Source: DAOTZU01 sp034433995 (GTDB lineage: Bacteria; Chloroflexota; Anaerolineae; UBA1429). From it: a stretch of 16,465 nucleotides of DNA. The translations under genes and the position numbers were made by a program. Shown piece after piece: positions 5,549 through 12,305 of this stretch. The notes beneath the pieces are model-generated. The model saw only the letters and a program-made list of their open reading frames with translations. It was not told where the DNA came from and did no database searches. The stretch is taken from positions 1 through 16,465 of the forward strand of contig DAOTZU010000286.1 of NCBI GenBank assembly GCA_034433995.1, given 5' to 3'. Position 1 is the first letter of the stretch; each line of letters starts with the position of its first letter.

Positions 5549-7822
5549 ATGGTTGCTGAGACTTGGCTTCGCTTGCAGACGGCGAACGATGTGCTGGGCT
5601 TTGACCCACAGACGGCCCGGCTTGTCTCCCTGCGCAGCCGCTTCGCCCCTGACCAAGAGTTCATCGCCGCGGGGGATGAGGATCCGGTTTTTGTGCTCCA
5701 ATACCTGGACGAGGCCCGCCGCTACCGCCAGATCACTTCGCGCCAGGCGGAGACGGTGACCATCACCCAGGGGCAAAGCGCTTCGGCGGGGCGGGGCGCG
5801 GAGACGCTTGTGGCCACCTTTCGGCGTCTGGCCGGTTTGGAGCTGCACGTCACCATCGTCATCAGCGCCAGCCCTCGCGATCCCTTCAGCCATTGGTCTT
5901 TGGCGCTCCAGAATGACGCCGGCTTGTGCATCACCCAGGTGCAGTTCCCCTTTATCACCGGGGCTTACCATCTGGCCGGCGCGCCGGGCAGCGAGGCCCT
6001 CCTCTGGCCGTATGGCCCCGGCCGGCTCCTGCGCGCTCCCCAACCCCATGACCTGCCGCCGGATCACCCCCACACCTGGCAGCTTTGCCCGGAAAATGGG
6101 GACCATGGGCACTATCCCGGCCTCACCTTCGCCCAGTTCCTGGCCTATTACAACGACCGCGCCGGGCTGTACCTCAGTTGCCTGGATAGCGCCGGACGGC
6201 TCAAACTGATCAAGCCTGTCCATCGCGGGCCGGGGTTGCGCCTGGGCCTGGCCCACGTGGGTGATTGGCCCACCCGGGGTGAGCGCCGGCTGGAATATGA
6301 CGTCGTCCTGGGCAGCTTCCAAGGGGATTGGTGCGCTGCCGCCGAGCTGTACCGCGCCTGGAGCTTGCAGCAACCCTGGGCCGCCCATCCCCTTCACCGG
6401 CGAAGGGATGTGCCCGCTTGGCTCTTGGATTCTCCGCCCCACATCATCTTGCGCATCCAGGGGCAACTGGATCTTGGCCCCACGGATCCCAGCCCCGCCT
6501 TCTTGCCCTATCCCCGGGCCATCCCCCTTTTAGAGCGGGTGGCCCGGCGGGTAGGTGCGCCCTTGGTGCCGGTGATCATGGCCTGGGAGCGGCCTGGCCC
6601 GTGGATCTATCCCGATTGCTTTCCTCCGGCCGGCGGCGCGGAATCCTTGCGCGAGTTCTGCGCCCTGGCCCGTCAGCGCGGCTGGCACGTGGGCACTTTC
6701 TGCAACGGCACCCGTTGGGTCGTCGGCCACTTTTGGAGCGGCTACGACGGCGAGGCTTATTTCCACGAACATGGCGGTGAGCACTGCATCTGCCGCACCG
6801 CCGAAGGCCAGCCTTGGCCGGAATCTTGGGACCGCACCTGGCGGCCCAGCTATCCCTGTTGCGTGGCCGTGCCTCAAACCCGCCAGATAGCCCTGGATTT
6901 CATCCGCACTGTGGTGGATTTGGGCCTGGACTGGGTGCAGTTCTTTGACCAGAACGTGGGCGCGGCGGCCTTCCCCTGCTTTTCCACCGACCACGGCCAC
7001 CCGCCGGTGCCCGGCTTGTGGCTTACAGAGACCATGACCCAGCTCCTGCGCCAGATCCGGCTGCTCCAAGAGGCGGAGTTGGCCCAAAGCGGCGGCCAGA
7101 GGCCCATCGCCCTCTCGGTGGAGGCCCAGTGTAACGAGGTGCTCCTGCCTTATTTTCAGATCACCGACGTGCGGGTCGTGCCGCCGGGCCATCGGGCGGA
7201 TCGTACGTTTGTGCCCCTGTTCCACTATCTGTATCACGAGTTCATCCTCATCCAGGGCGGTTTCGGCACGGGGCCGGAGCCGTACCACCTGCCCATCCGC
7301 AACGCCTACAACCTGGTCATCGGCGAGATCCCCGGCGCGGTGTTGCAAGATGACGGCCGTTTGTTGAACAAGGATACCTGGAACTGGGCCCCTTACGAGC
7401 CTTACGTCGGCTCCAACGATGACGCGTTGGAGCAGCTCCGCACCAGTGTGGCGCTACGCCGCGGTCCGGCCAAGGAGTTCTTGGTGTTCGGACGGATGCT
7501 CGCCCCGGCCCAGGTGGAGGGGATCGCCACGGAGCGCTGGCAGGAGGGCGGCTACGACCATCAGATCCCGGCCGTGTTCCATGCCGCCTGGCGCGCCCCC
7601 GATGGCCGCCTGGGGGTGGTGCTGGCCAATTGGACCACCGCGCCGCAGACGGTGCTCCTGCGCGACCCGCGCCTGGGCGAACGGGTGGTGTTGCATCTGG
7701 CCGGAGAACGTGTGACGCGTCTGTCTCAGATCGTGGATGTGGAGGGGGTAACGGTGACGGTGCCGCCCCTGGGCTCTGCGTTGGTGGAACAGCCCACGGG
7801 TGAAGAGAGGGCGCTGCCATGA
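5549..7822 (+). CDS. DUF6259-like large protein, probable glycoside-hydrolase-like enzyme
   Basis: This 757-residue protein has no signal peptide and is therefore probably cytosolic. Residues 1-270 are beta-rich and resemble a galactose-mutarotase-like sandwich (WPYGPG near 154, YYNDRAGLYLSCLD near 205). Residues 280-620 look like a TIM barrel with repeated W/H/D-rich strand ends (PVIMAWERPGPWIYPDCF, HVGTFCNGTRWVVGHFWSGY). About 640-757 is a C-terminal beta domain (VVLANWTTAPQTVLLRDP). The overall style matches what I know as DUF6259 proteins. D467 in WVQFFDQN and E525 in ALSVEAQCNE sit at strand ends and are my candidates for catalytic acids, by inference only. GGAGG lies just before the ATG. 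Its TGA overlaps the next ATG. The preceding glycosyltransferases suggest carbohydrate metabolism. Confidence 0.75.
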   Translation: MVAETWLRLQTANDVLGFDPQTARLVSLRSRFAPDQEFIAAGDEDPVFVLQYLDEARRYRQITSRQAETVTITQGQSASAGRGAETLVATFRRLAGLELHVTIVISASPRDPFSHWSLALQNDAGLCITQVQFPFITGAYHLAGAPGSEALLWPYGPGRLLRAPQPHDLPPDHPHTWQLCPENGDHGHYPGLTFAQFLAYYNDRAGLYLSCLDSAGRLKLIKPVHRGPGLRLGLAHVGDWPTRGERRLEYDVVLGSFQGDWCAAAELYRAWSLQQPWAAHPLHRRRDVPAWLLDSPPHIILRIQGQLDLGPTDPSPAFLPYPRAIPLLERVARRVGAPLVPVIMAWERPGPWIYPDCFPPAGGAESLREFCALARQRGWHVGTFCNGTRWVVGHFWSGYDGEAYFHEHGGEHCICRTAEGQPWPESWDRTWRPSYPCCVAVPQTRQIALDFIRTVVDLGLDWVQFFDQNVGAAAFPCFSTDHGHPPVPGLWLTETMTQLLRQIRLLQEAELAQSGGQRPIALSVEAQCNEVLLPYFQITDVRVVPPGHRADRTFVPLFHYLYHEFILIQGGFGTGPEPYHLPIRNAYNLVIGEIPGAVLQDDGRLLNKDTWNWAPYEPYVGSNDDALEQLRTSVALRRGPAKEFLVFGRMLAPAQVEGIATERWQEGGYDHQIPAVFHAAWRAPDGRLGVVLANWTTAPQTVLLRDPRLGERVVLHLAGERVTRLSQIVDVEGVTVTVPPLGSALVEQPTGEERALP

Positions 7823-8163
7823 GCCATTTGGATGCCTTGGCCGAGGCGTTGGGGCTGGGGCCGGAACAGGCCAAGCAATTCGCCCGGGCGGTGCGGGCCG
7901 CATTTGACGCCGCGCCGGGCCTGGGGGAGATCTTGCGGGCGGTGCGCCAACACCCCGGCGGGCGTCCTAGCGTGGGCCAGGTGGTGGCCGCGATCAAACG
8001 GCATCACACGGCGCGCGCGGCCACCTTCCAAACGCGCACCGGCGCGCACGCGCCAAGCGCCGCAAAACGGCCTGCGCGCGGCCGGAGAGAACGCAAGCCC
8101 ATGCCACCCAAAAGCCTGCACCACAAGCGCCGCTACAGCCGGAAAAAGCCGGCTGGCCCATGA
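7819..8163 (+). CDS. Small basic protein of unknown function, coupled to the DUF6259-like gene
   Basis: The product is 114 residues. The start overlaps the preceding stop as ATGA, which favours a real, translationally coupled gene. Residues 1-62 are predicted helical (HLDALAEALGLGPEQAKQFA, then VRAAFDAAPGLGEILRAV and VGQVVAAIKRHH). Residues 63-114 are strongly basic and probably disordered (RGRRERKPMPP, HHKRRYSRKKP). I do not recognise a family. The basic tail could bind nucleic acid or an acidic glycan. A perfect hairpin lies in its last codons. An alternative is a spurious extension of the GC-rich frame, but the ATGA junction and sensible first half argue against this. Confidence 0.5.
   Translation: MSHLDALAEALGLGPEQAKQFARAVRAAFDAAPGLGEILRAVRQHPGGRPSVGQVVAAIKRHHTARAATFQTRTGAHAPSAAKRPARGRRERKPMPPKSLHHKRRYSRKKPAGP
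8136..8155 (+). other. Perfect hairpin at the end of the plus-strand unit
   Basis: CAGCCGG (8136-8142), loop AAAAAG and CCGGCTG (8149-8155) form a perfect 7-bp hairpin inside the last codons of the small basic gene. It lies in the convergent junction with the minus-strand cofactor operon, whose last gene ends at 8183. There is no T-tract, so it is a possible mRNA 3'-end stabiliser or pause site rather than a proven terminator. Confidence 0.3.
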
Positions 8164-8182
8164 GAGAGGTGGCGCGCAGCCT

Positions 8183-8428
8183 TTACGGGGATTGGGGTTT
8201 GCTCCGGAAGGCTTGCTGCTTGATGGCGTCGCGCTCCACCTGCATGGCATAGACCTCGGCCGCGCACTCGGCGGCAACGGGCGTGTGGACGACTAATTGG
8301 ACGATGTACCAGGGAGCGTTGGCGCCCAAGGTCACACATTCCCCCACGGCCGGGAGAGAGGCGAATTCGCGTACCTCTTGTTTCCAGTCGTACTTGCCCT
8401 GGCTGCGCAGCCACAGAAGCACCTTCAT
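8183..8428 (-). CDS. Unknown 81-residue protein at the end of the cofactor operon
   Basis: The reading frame begins with MKVLLWLRSQGKYDWKQEVR at 8428, where AGGAGGAGGG lies eight bases upstream; that site decides the start over a longer in-frame ATG at 8485. The protein is a single small domain: a beta strand (KVLLWLRSQ), a predicted loop, GECVTLGANAPWYIVQLVVH as two strands, and a C-terminal helix (AAECAAEVYAMQVERDAIKQQ). It has two cysteines (C31, C55). No family is recognised. It lies 113 nt after the mogA/moaB-type gene on the same strand, so it may be the last gene of that operon or a separate unit. Its stop is 19 nt from the stop of the convergent plus-strand gene. Confidence 0.65.
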   Translation of the reverse strand: MKVLLWLRSQGKYDWKQEVREFASLPAVGECVTLGANAPWYIVQLVVHTPVAAECAAEVYAMQVERDAIKQQAFRSKPQSP

Positions 8429-8541
8429 GGCACACCCTCCTCCTGAGAAGACGCCTACATCCCCAAGGCGGTGACCCACCTTCACACGACATAAAACACC
8501 GTCACGTTGGGGCAGATGCGGCCGAACACGGCTTGCGCGCT

Positions 8542-9036
8542 CTAATGGCTCGTGTGTTCCAGGTTCTCGCCCAGGAGCATCTCCAAGGCGTGGGGCAAGA
8601 CGGGCCGCAGGATCTCCATCCCCTCTTGCACAGCTTTGGGGCTTCCGGCCAGGTTGAGGATCAAGGTGCCCTTGCGGATGCCCGCCACCCCACGGGAGAG
8701 CACCGCCAAGGGCGTCACTTTGTAGCCCTCGCTGCGCAACAGCCCAGCCAGGCCGGGCATCTCCCGCTCGATGACATCCCGGGTGGCCTCAGGGGTCACA
8801 TCCCGGGGGGCGGCGCCCGTGCCGCCGGTGGTGATGATCAGCTCCACCTTGCCCCCGTCGGCCAGATCGCGCAAGAGAGCCGCGATCTGCTCCCGCTCAT
8901 CGGGGACGATGGTGGTCAAGACCACCTCAAAGCCCATTTCTGCCAGGAGTTTGGCCAAAAGCGGGCCGCTGCGGTCCTGGCGCAGGCCCGCATAACCCTT
9001 GTCGCTCACGGTGATCGCCGCCGCCCTCACGTGCAT
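8542..9036 (-). CDS. moaB: MogA/MoaB-type molybdopterin adenylyltransferase
   Basis: This is a 164-residue cytosolic protein of the MoCF-biosynthesis fold. It begins with AAAITVSDKGYAGLRQDRSG (5-24), and the MPT/nucleotide-binding motif TTGGTGAAPRDVTPEA lies at 70-85. MogA activates molybdopterin with ATP before metal insertion; in some lineages the MoaB protein does this. The start at 9036 has GGAGGAGGA at good distance, and the longer in-frame upstream start is unlikely. It overlaps moaC by 10 nt, which fixes operon membership. Whether it is functionally MogA or MoaB cannot be decided from sequence alone, because tungsten organisms often keep only one. Confidence 0.9.
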   Translation of the reverse strand: MHVRAAAITVSDKGYAGLRQDRSGPLLAKLLAEMGFEVVLTTIVPDEREQIAALLRDLADGGKVELIITTGGTGAAPRDVTPEATRDVIEREMPGLAGLLRSEGYKVTPLAVLSRGVAGIRKGTLILNLAGSPKAVQEGMEILRPVLPHALEMLLGENLEHTSH

Positions 9037-9518
9037 CCCGCGTCCTCCTCCAAGACGATCTCGCCGCTTTTGCCGCCACTCTTGCGCACCAAGCGGATAT
9101 TCTGGATGCGCATCCCCCGATCCACCGCCTTGCACATGTCATAGATGGTCAAGGCAGCCACGCTCACCGCCGTCAGGGCCTCCATCTCCACGCCAGTCTT
9201 GCCGGTGGTGGTCACCTTGGTCGAGATGGCCACCTTGTGTTCCGCCTCCACAAGCTCGCAGTGCACCTCGATCCCCGTCAACAGGAGGGGATGGCACATG
9301 GGGATGAGCTGGGCCGTCTGTTTGGCGGCCATGATCCCCGCCACCTGGGCCACGGTCAAGACGTCGCCCTTGGCCACCTGGTTGCGGGCGATGAGGGCGC
9401 AGGTCTCGGGCCGCATCACGATCTCGCCCCGCGCCACCGCCACGCGTTGGGTCTCGGCCTTTTCCGTCACATCCACCATCCGTGCCCGGCCGGCGCCATC
9501 CACATGGGTGAGCTCCAT
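9027..9518 (-). CDS. moaC: Cyclic pyranopterin monophosphate synthase MoaC
   Basis: The 163-residue protein is the normal length for MoaC. With MoaA it converts GTP through 3',8-cyclo-GTP to cyclic pyranopterin monophosphate, the first committed stage of molybdenum/tungsten cofactor synthesis. Conserved elements are visible: MVDVTEKAETQRVAVARGEI (14-33), K50 in NQVAKGDVL, H76 in LIPMCHPL, the E111/E113 pair in GVEMEALTAVSVAAL, and D127/K130 in YDMCKAVDR. GGAGG lies six bases before the ATG, within the end of moaA. The moaA stop is two bases upstream of its ATG, and its own end overlaps the following mogA/moaB-type gene. Nothing essential is missing. Confidence 0.96.
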   Translation of the reverse strand: MELTHVDGAGRARMVDVTEKAETQRVAVARGEIVMRPETCALIARNQVAKGDVLTVAQVAGIMAAKQTAQLIPMCHPLLLTGIEVHCELVEAEHKVAISTKVTTTGKTGVEMEALTAVSVAALTIYDMCKAVDRGMRIQNIRLVRKSGGKSGEIVLEEDAGCT

Positions 9519-9520
9519 CT

Positions 9521-10507
9521 CTAGCCTCCGATCTCGGACATCCCCCGTCCCTTGGGGGGAGATGCCTCGCGCAAATGATGCCCATCGGGTTTGGTCGCGA
9601 TGGCCTGCAAGAGGAGCGCCTGAATCTCGCCCAGATCGGCTCCCCGGCGCAAGGCGGCCTTTACGTCGATCTCGCCATCGGCCAAAAGGCATGGGCGCAG
9701 ATGGCCATCGGCGGTCAAACGGATGCGGTTGCACTGGGCGCAAAAATGCTCGCTCAGCGGGGTGATGAACCCGAGGGTGCCCTTGGCGCCGGGTAAGCGG
9801 TAGTAGCGGGCTGGGCCGTTGCCCAGGGTGCCCTCGGCCGGCGCAAGCTCTCCCAGGGCGGCGCCGATCCGTTGGGCCACCTCGGCGCCGGGCACCGCCT
9901 CGCCCTGCCAGCCTTCCCCTCCATCGCCCACAGGCATCAGCTCGATAAAGCGCACCTCCCAGGGGTGTTCCAGGGTCAATCGGGCCAGGGCCACTACCTC
10001 ATCATCGTTCAAGCCGCGCACCACCACGGTGTTGATCTTGACCGGCCTCAGCCCGGCCCGCTCGGCGCTGTGGATCCCCTCCAGGGCATCGGCCAGGCGG
10101 CCGCCACGGGTGAGCTGGGCGTATTTCTCTTCGTCCAGGGTATCCAGGCTGATGTTCACCCGCCTGAGGCCGGCTCGGGCCAACGCCTCAGCATAGTGGG
10201 ACAAAAGGGTGCCGTTGGTGGTCATGGCCAGGTCTTGCACGCTGGGGATGCGGGCCAACATGGCCACCAGCTCCACGATTCCCTTGCGCACCAACGGCTC
10301 GCCGCCCGTCAGCCGGAACTTGGTGATGCCCAGCCCCACCGCCGCCCGCACCACCTGAACGATCTCCTCATAGCGCAGGATCTCGTCGTGGGGGCGAAAG
10401 GGCACCCCCTGGGCGGGCATGCAGTAACGGCAACGCAGATTGCAGCGGTCCGTCACCGAGATGCGCAGATATTCGATCGCGCGACCGCAAGTATCCTGGA
10501 AAGGCAT
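9521..10507 (-). CDS. moaA: GTP 3',8-cyclase MoaA (radical SAM)
   Basis: This 328-residue protein has all MoaA hallmarks. The radical-SAM cluster motif CNLRCRYC (C22, C26, C29) lies in ISVTDRCNLRCRYCMP, and the SAM-contact motif LTGGEPL at 66-72. The C-terminal substrate-side [4Fe-4S] ligands are C256, C259 and C273 (HFCAQCNRIRLTADGHLRPC). The conserved Gly-Gly tail, needed for activity in the family, is present (MSEIGG). GAGGAAAG precedes the ATG. It is the third gene of the minus-strand unit after tupB and tupC, separated from tupC by 116 nt that may hold its own RNA structure. It catalyses the oxygen-sensitive first step of the pterin pathway, implying an anaerobic or microaerobic cytosol when active. 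Confidence 0.97.
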   Translation of the reverse strand: MPFQDTCGRAIEYLRISVTDRCNLRCRYCMPAQGVPFRPHDEILRYEEIVQVVRAAVGLGITKFRLTGGEPLVRKGIVELVAMLARIPSVQDLAMTTNGTLLSHYAEALARAGLRRVNISLDTLDEEKYAQLTRGGRLADALEGIHSAERAGLRPVKINTVVVRGLNDDEVVALARLTLEHPWEVRFIELMPVGDGGEGWQGEAVPGAEVAQRIGAALGELAPAEGTLGNGPARYYRLPGAKGTLGFITPLSEHFCAQCNRIRLTADGHLRPCLLADGEIDVKAALRRGADLGEIQALLLQAIATKPDGHHLREASPPKGRGMSEIGG

Positions 10508-10623
10508 CTTTCCTCACTCTGGGTGTGTTGCGGCACCGGCGACGCCCCCCAGGGTCACACACCCGCAACCTGGGGCCTTGCCCGTCGCCCCACGCCCACA
10601 AGGGGCTAGGCCACAGATTTCCA
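10508..10623 (-). other. Structured spacer between tupC and moaA
   Basis: The 116-nt spacer has two mutually exclusive pairings. On the plus strand GGGTGTGT (10521-10528) can pair with ACACACCC (10557-10564), or GTTGCGG (10527-10533) with CCGCAAC (10563-10569). Both arms overlap, so only one can form. A GCCCC/GGGGC set just after tupC offers further alternatives. No T-tract terminator and no second Moco aptamer core could be recognised. It may be an mRNA processing or attenuation element. Confidence 0.3.
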
Positions 10624-11355
10624 CTAAAAAACCATCTCTCCCCGCACGAACGCGGCGGCGCGGGGATCGTTGGGGGCGCTGAAAAAGCGCTCCGCCGGGG
10701 CCACCTCCACACACTCTCCTCCCAAAAGCAGCGCCACCCGGTGGGCCAACCGCTTGGCCTGAAAGATGTTATGGGTGACCAAGACCAGCGTGGTGCCCCG
10801 TTCCCGGTTCAGCTCGGCGATGATCTGCTCGATGAGGGCGCCGTTGTACGGGTCGAGATTGGCCGTCGGCTCATCCAAAAGCAGCACCTCCGGTTCCAGG
10901 ACGATGGCCCGCGCCAGGGCCACCCGCTGCGCCTCACCGCCGGAGAGGGTTTTGGCCGCCACCCGGGCCAGCTCCGCCAGCCCCACCCGCTCCAAGACGG
11001 CATGGGCCTTGGCCAGGGCGTCGGGCACGCCGCGCAGACGCAGCCCATAGGCCACGTTCTGTTCCACCGTGCCGCTCAAGAGGATGGGCCGTTGAAAGAC
11101 GGTGGTCACCCGCCGGCGCAGGGACAGGGGCGTGTGGCCATTGACCGGTTGGCCATCGAAAAAGATCTGGCCAGAGGTGGGCGGCTCGATAAAGTTGAGC
11201 AGCCTGAGCAGCGTGCTCTTGCCCGCGCCGTTGGGGCCCACCAGGCAAAAGATCTCGCCGTGGTGGATGTGCAGCTCCTCGATGGCCAACACTTGGCGCT
11301 GGCCGTAGACCTTGCGCACCTGCTGCAACGTGTAGGCCAAGGGGTTCACTCCCAT
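10624..11355 (-). CDS. tupC: Tungstate ABC transporter ATP-binding protein, TupC-like
   Basis: The 243-residue ATPase has Walker A GPNGAGKS at 40-47, Q-loop VFQRPILLSGTVEQN near 86-100, signature LSGGEAQR at 137-144, Walker B VLLLDEPTANLDP near 157-169 and the H-loop VLVTHNIFQAKRLA near 192-205. The LRLLNFIEPPTSGQIFFDG stretch and the short length without a C-terminal MOP/TOBE domain match TupC rather than ModC. It would power tungstate (or molybdate) import at the inner face of the membrane. The start at 11355 is chosen because GGGGAGG stands five bases upstream and the gene overlaps tupB by 10 nt; longer frames upstream are shadows of tupB. The match to tungstate over molybdate is by family resemblance. 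Confidence 0.88.
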   Translation of the reverse strand: MGVNPLAYTLQQVRKVYGQRQVLAIEELHIHHGEIFCLVGPNGAGKSTLLRLLNFIEPPTSGQIFFDGQPVNGHTPLSLRRRVTTVFQRPILLSGTVEQNVAYGLRLRGVPDALAKAHAVLERVGLAELARVAAKTLSGGEAQRVALARAIVLEPEVLLLDEPTANLDPYNGALIEQIIAELNRERGTTLVLVTHNIFQAKRLAHRVALLLGGECVEVAPAERFFSAPNDPRAAAFVRGEMVF

Positions 11356-12053
11356 GCTCGCCTCCCCTGGAGCGACAGCATGGCCGCGTTGGCGGCGAGG
11401 GTCAGCGCCAGCAGGATCAGGCTCAGGGCGATGGCGAGCTCGAAATTCCCCTTGCGCGTCTCCAGGACGATGGCCGTGGTCAAGACACGGGTACTGCCCT
11501 CGATATTGCCGCCCACCAGCATCACGGCGCCCACCTCGGAGATAATGCTGCCCAGCCCGGCCACCAACGAGACGATCACCCCCGATCTTGCTTCCCGCAG
11601 GATGGTCCAGGTGGCCTGGCGATCGCTGGCGCCCAGGGCACGCAATTGTTGGCGCAGGTTGGCATCCACCCCCATCACCGAGGACATGGTGAACCCCGCC
11701 ACTAAAGGCAGCGAGATGATCACCTGGGCCAGGATCATGGCCCGTGGGGTAAAGAGCCAGCCCCAGCTTCCCAGGGGGCCGTTCCGCGAAAGCAGCAGAT
11801 ACACGCCCAATCCCACCACCACCGGCGGCAGGCCCATCCCCGTGTAAAGCAGGGCCACCACCGGGCGCTGCCCACAGAAACGTTTGAGCGCCAGCAAGCT
11901 CCCCAAAGGCACGCCCAAGAGGGCGCTGATCAGCAGCGCTGTCCCCGAGACGCGCAACGTGAGCCAGACCACCCGCCAGACCTGAGGATCTCCCGAACCC
12001 AACAGGCGCAGCGCCTGGCCGAAACCTTCCCAAATCACTTGCACCGCTGTCAT
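11346..12053 (-). CDS. tupB: Tungstate ABC transporter permease, TupB-like
   Basis: This 235-residue membrane protein has about five hydrophobic segments, near residues 33-57, 64-88, 104-126, 157-181 and 205-228. The ABC-coupling EAA-type loop is LRQQLRALGASDRQATWTIL (133-152). The LGSIISEVGAVMLVGGNIEG segment is characteristic of the TupB/ModB permeases. It lies immediately after a riboswitch and terminator and before tupC. The ATG at 12053 has AAAGG almost touching it; a GTG three codons later (12044) has AAAGGA at better spacing and may be the true start. No substrate-binding tupA is next to it, where it would usually be. Confidence 0.87.
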   Translation of the reverse strand: MTAVQVIWEGFGQALRLLGSGDPQVWRVVWLTLRVSGTALLISALLGVPLGSLLALKRFCGQRPVVALLYTGMGLPPVVVGLGVYLLLSRNGPLGSWGWLFTPRAMILAQVIISLPLVAGFTMSSVMGVDANLRQQLRALGASDRQATWTILREARSGVIVSLVAGLGSIISEVGAVMLVGGNIEGSTRVLTTAIVLETRKGNFELAIALSLILLALTLAANAAMLSLQGRRAWE

Positions 12054-12061
12054 CCTTTGGC

Positions 12062-12100
12062 AAAAAAGCCGGCGCCTCCCAGGATTGGAAGGACGCCGGC
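12062..12100 (-). terminator. Intrinsic terminator / riboswitch expression platform
   Basis: On the minus strand GCCGGCG (12100-12094) pairs with CGCCGGC (12074-12068), with a CCT/AGG extension above the stem. TTTTTT (12067-12062) follows immediately. It sits between the Moco-type aptamer and tupB, so it should stop transcription conditionally. I could not identify a convincing antiterminator partner by eye. Confidence 0.8.
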
Positions 12101-12117
12101 CGCGCCGCGTCGCTCAG

Positions 12118-12240
12118 CCTCTCCTTTCCAAATCCGGGGGGCGGGAGGGTTTCCCCTCACACCGTTGGGACAAGGATCCTTGTCCACTGCGGCCACAGGC
12201 CATGGACGGTGTCTTTAGGCCCTGTGGCTCGGAGAGATGA
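12118..12240 (-). promoter_or_regulatory. Moco/Tuco-type riboswitch aptamer
   Basis: On the minus strand the leader begins CTCTCCGAGCC and ends GGAAAGGAGAGG; CTCTCC (12236-12231) pairs with GGAGAG (12124-12119) as the closing stem. The conserved-looking core AAACCCTCCCGCC and a GAGGG-GAAA-CCCTC hairpin (12158-12145) are present. ACACCGT (12212-12206) can pair with ACGGTGT (12165-12159) and enclose a perfect GGACAAGGATCCTTGTCC hairpin (12185-12168). GCCACAGG (12228-12221) with CCTGTGGC (12199-12192) is an alternative. These elements and the position before tup/moa genes match the molybdenum/tungsten-cofactor RNA motif from memory. Because a hairpin stands where the extra stem of molybdenum-type variants could be, which cofactor is sensed is open. 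Confidence 0.8.
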
Positions 12241-12245
12241 TACGC

Positions 12246-12258
12246 ACTTGATTCAAGT
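12246..12258 (-). promoter_or_regulatory. Candidate operator at the cofactor-operon start
   Basis: ACTTGA-T-TCAAGT is a perfect 6-bp inverted repeat that overlaps the -10 box and the predicted transcription start of the riboswitch RNA. A dimeric repressor here would add protein-level control above the RNA switch. The binder is unknown. Confidence 0.4.
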
Positions 12259-12283
12259 ATATCTGCCCATGGGGGCACGTCAA
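12256..12283 (-). promoter_or_regulatory. Sigma-70-type promoter of the riboswitch-tup-moa unit
   Basis: On the minus strand TTGACG (12283-12278), a 16-nt spacer and TATACT (12261-12256) form a near-consensus promoter. The start should fall near 12249, some 13 nt before the riboswitch closing stem. Confidence 0.75.
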
Positions 12284-12305
12284 ATATGCGTCTCTGGCCC
12301 CACCT

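Noticed and set aside
9519..9743. N-terminal extension of MoaC to 9743
   Set aside because: It lies inside moaA in another frame; the ATG at 9518 has GGAGG and gives the exact MoaC length.
10525..11847. A 440-codon plus-strand reading frame antisense to moaA leader, tupC and tupB
   Set aside because: It is a GC-rich mirror of clearly identified minus-strand genes and shows no recognisable domain or ribosome-binding site.
10624..12063. A 479-codon version of the ABC ATPase reaching across tupB
   Set aside because: The N-terminal half is a shifted-frame reading of the permease; the ATPase start at 11355 has its own ribosome-binding site and family-typical N-terminus.
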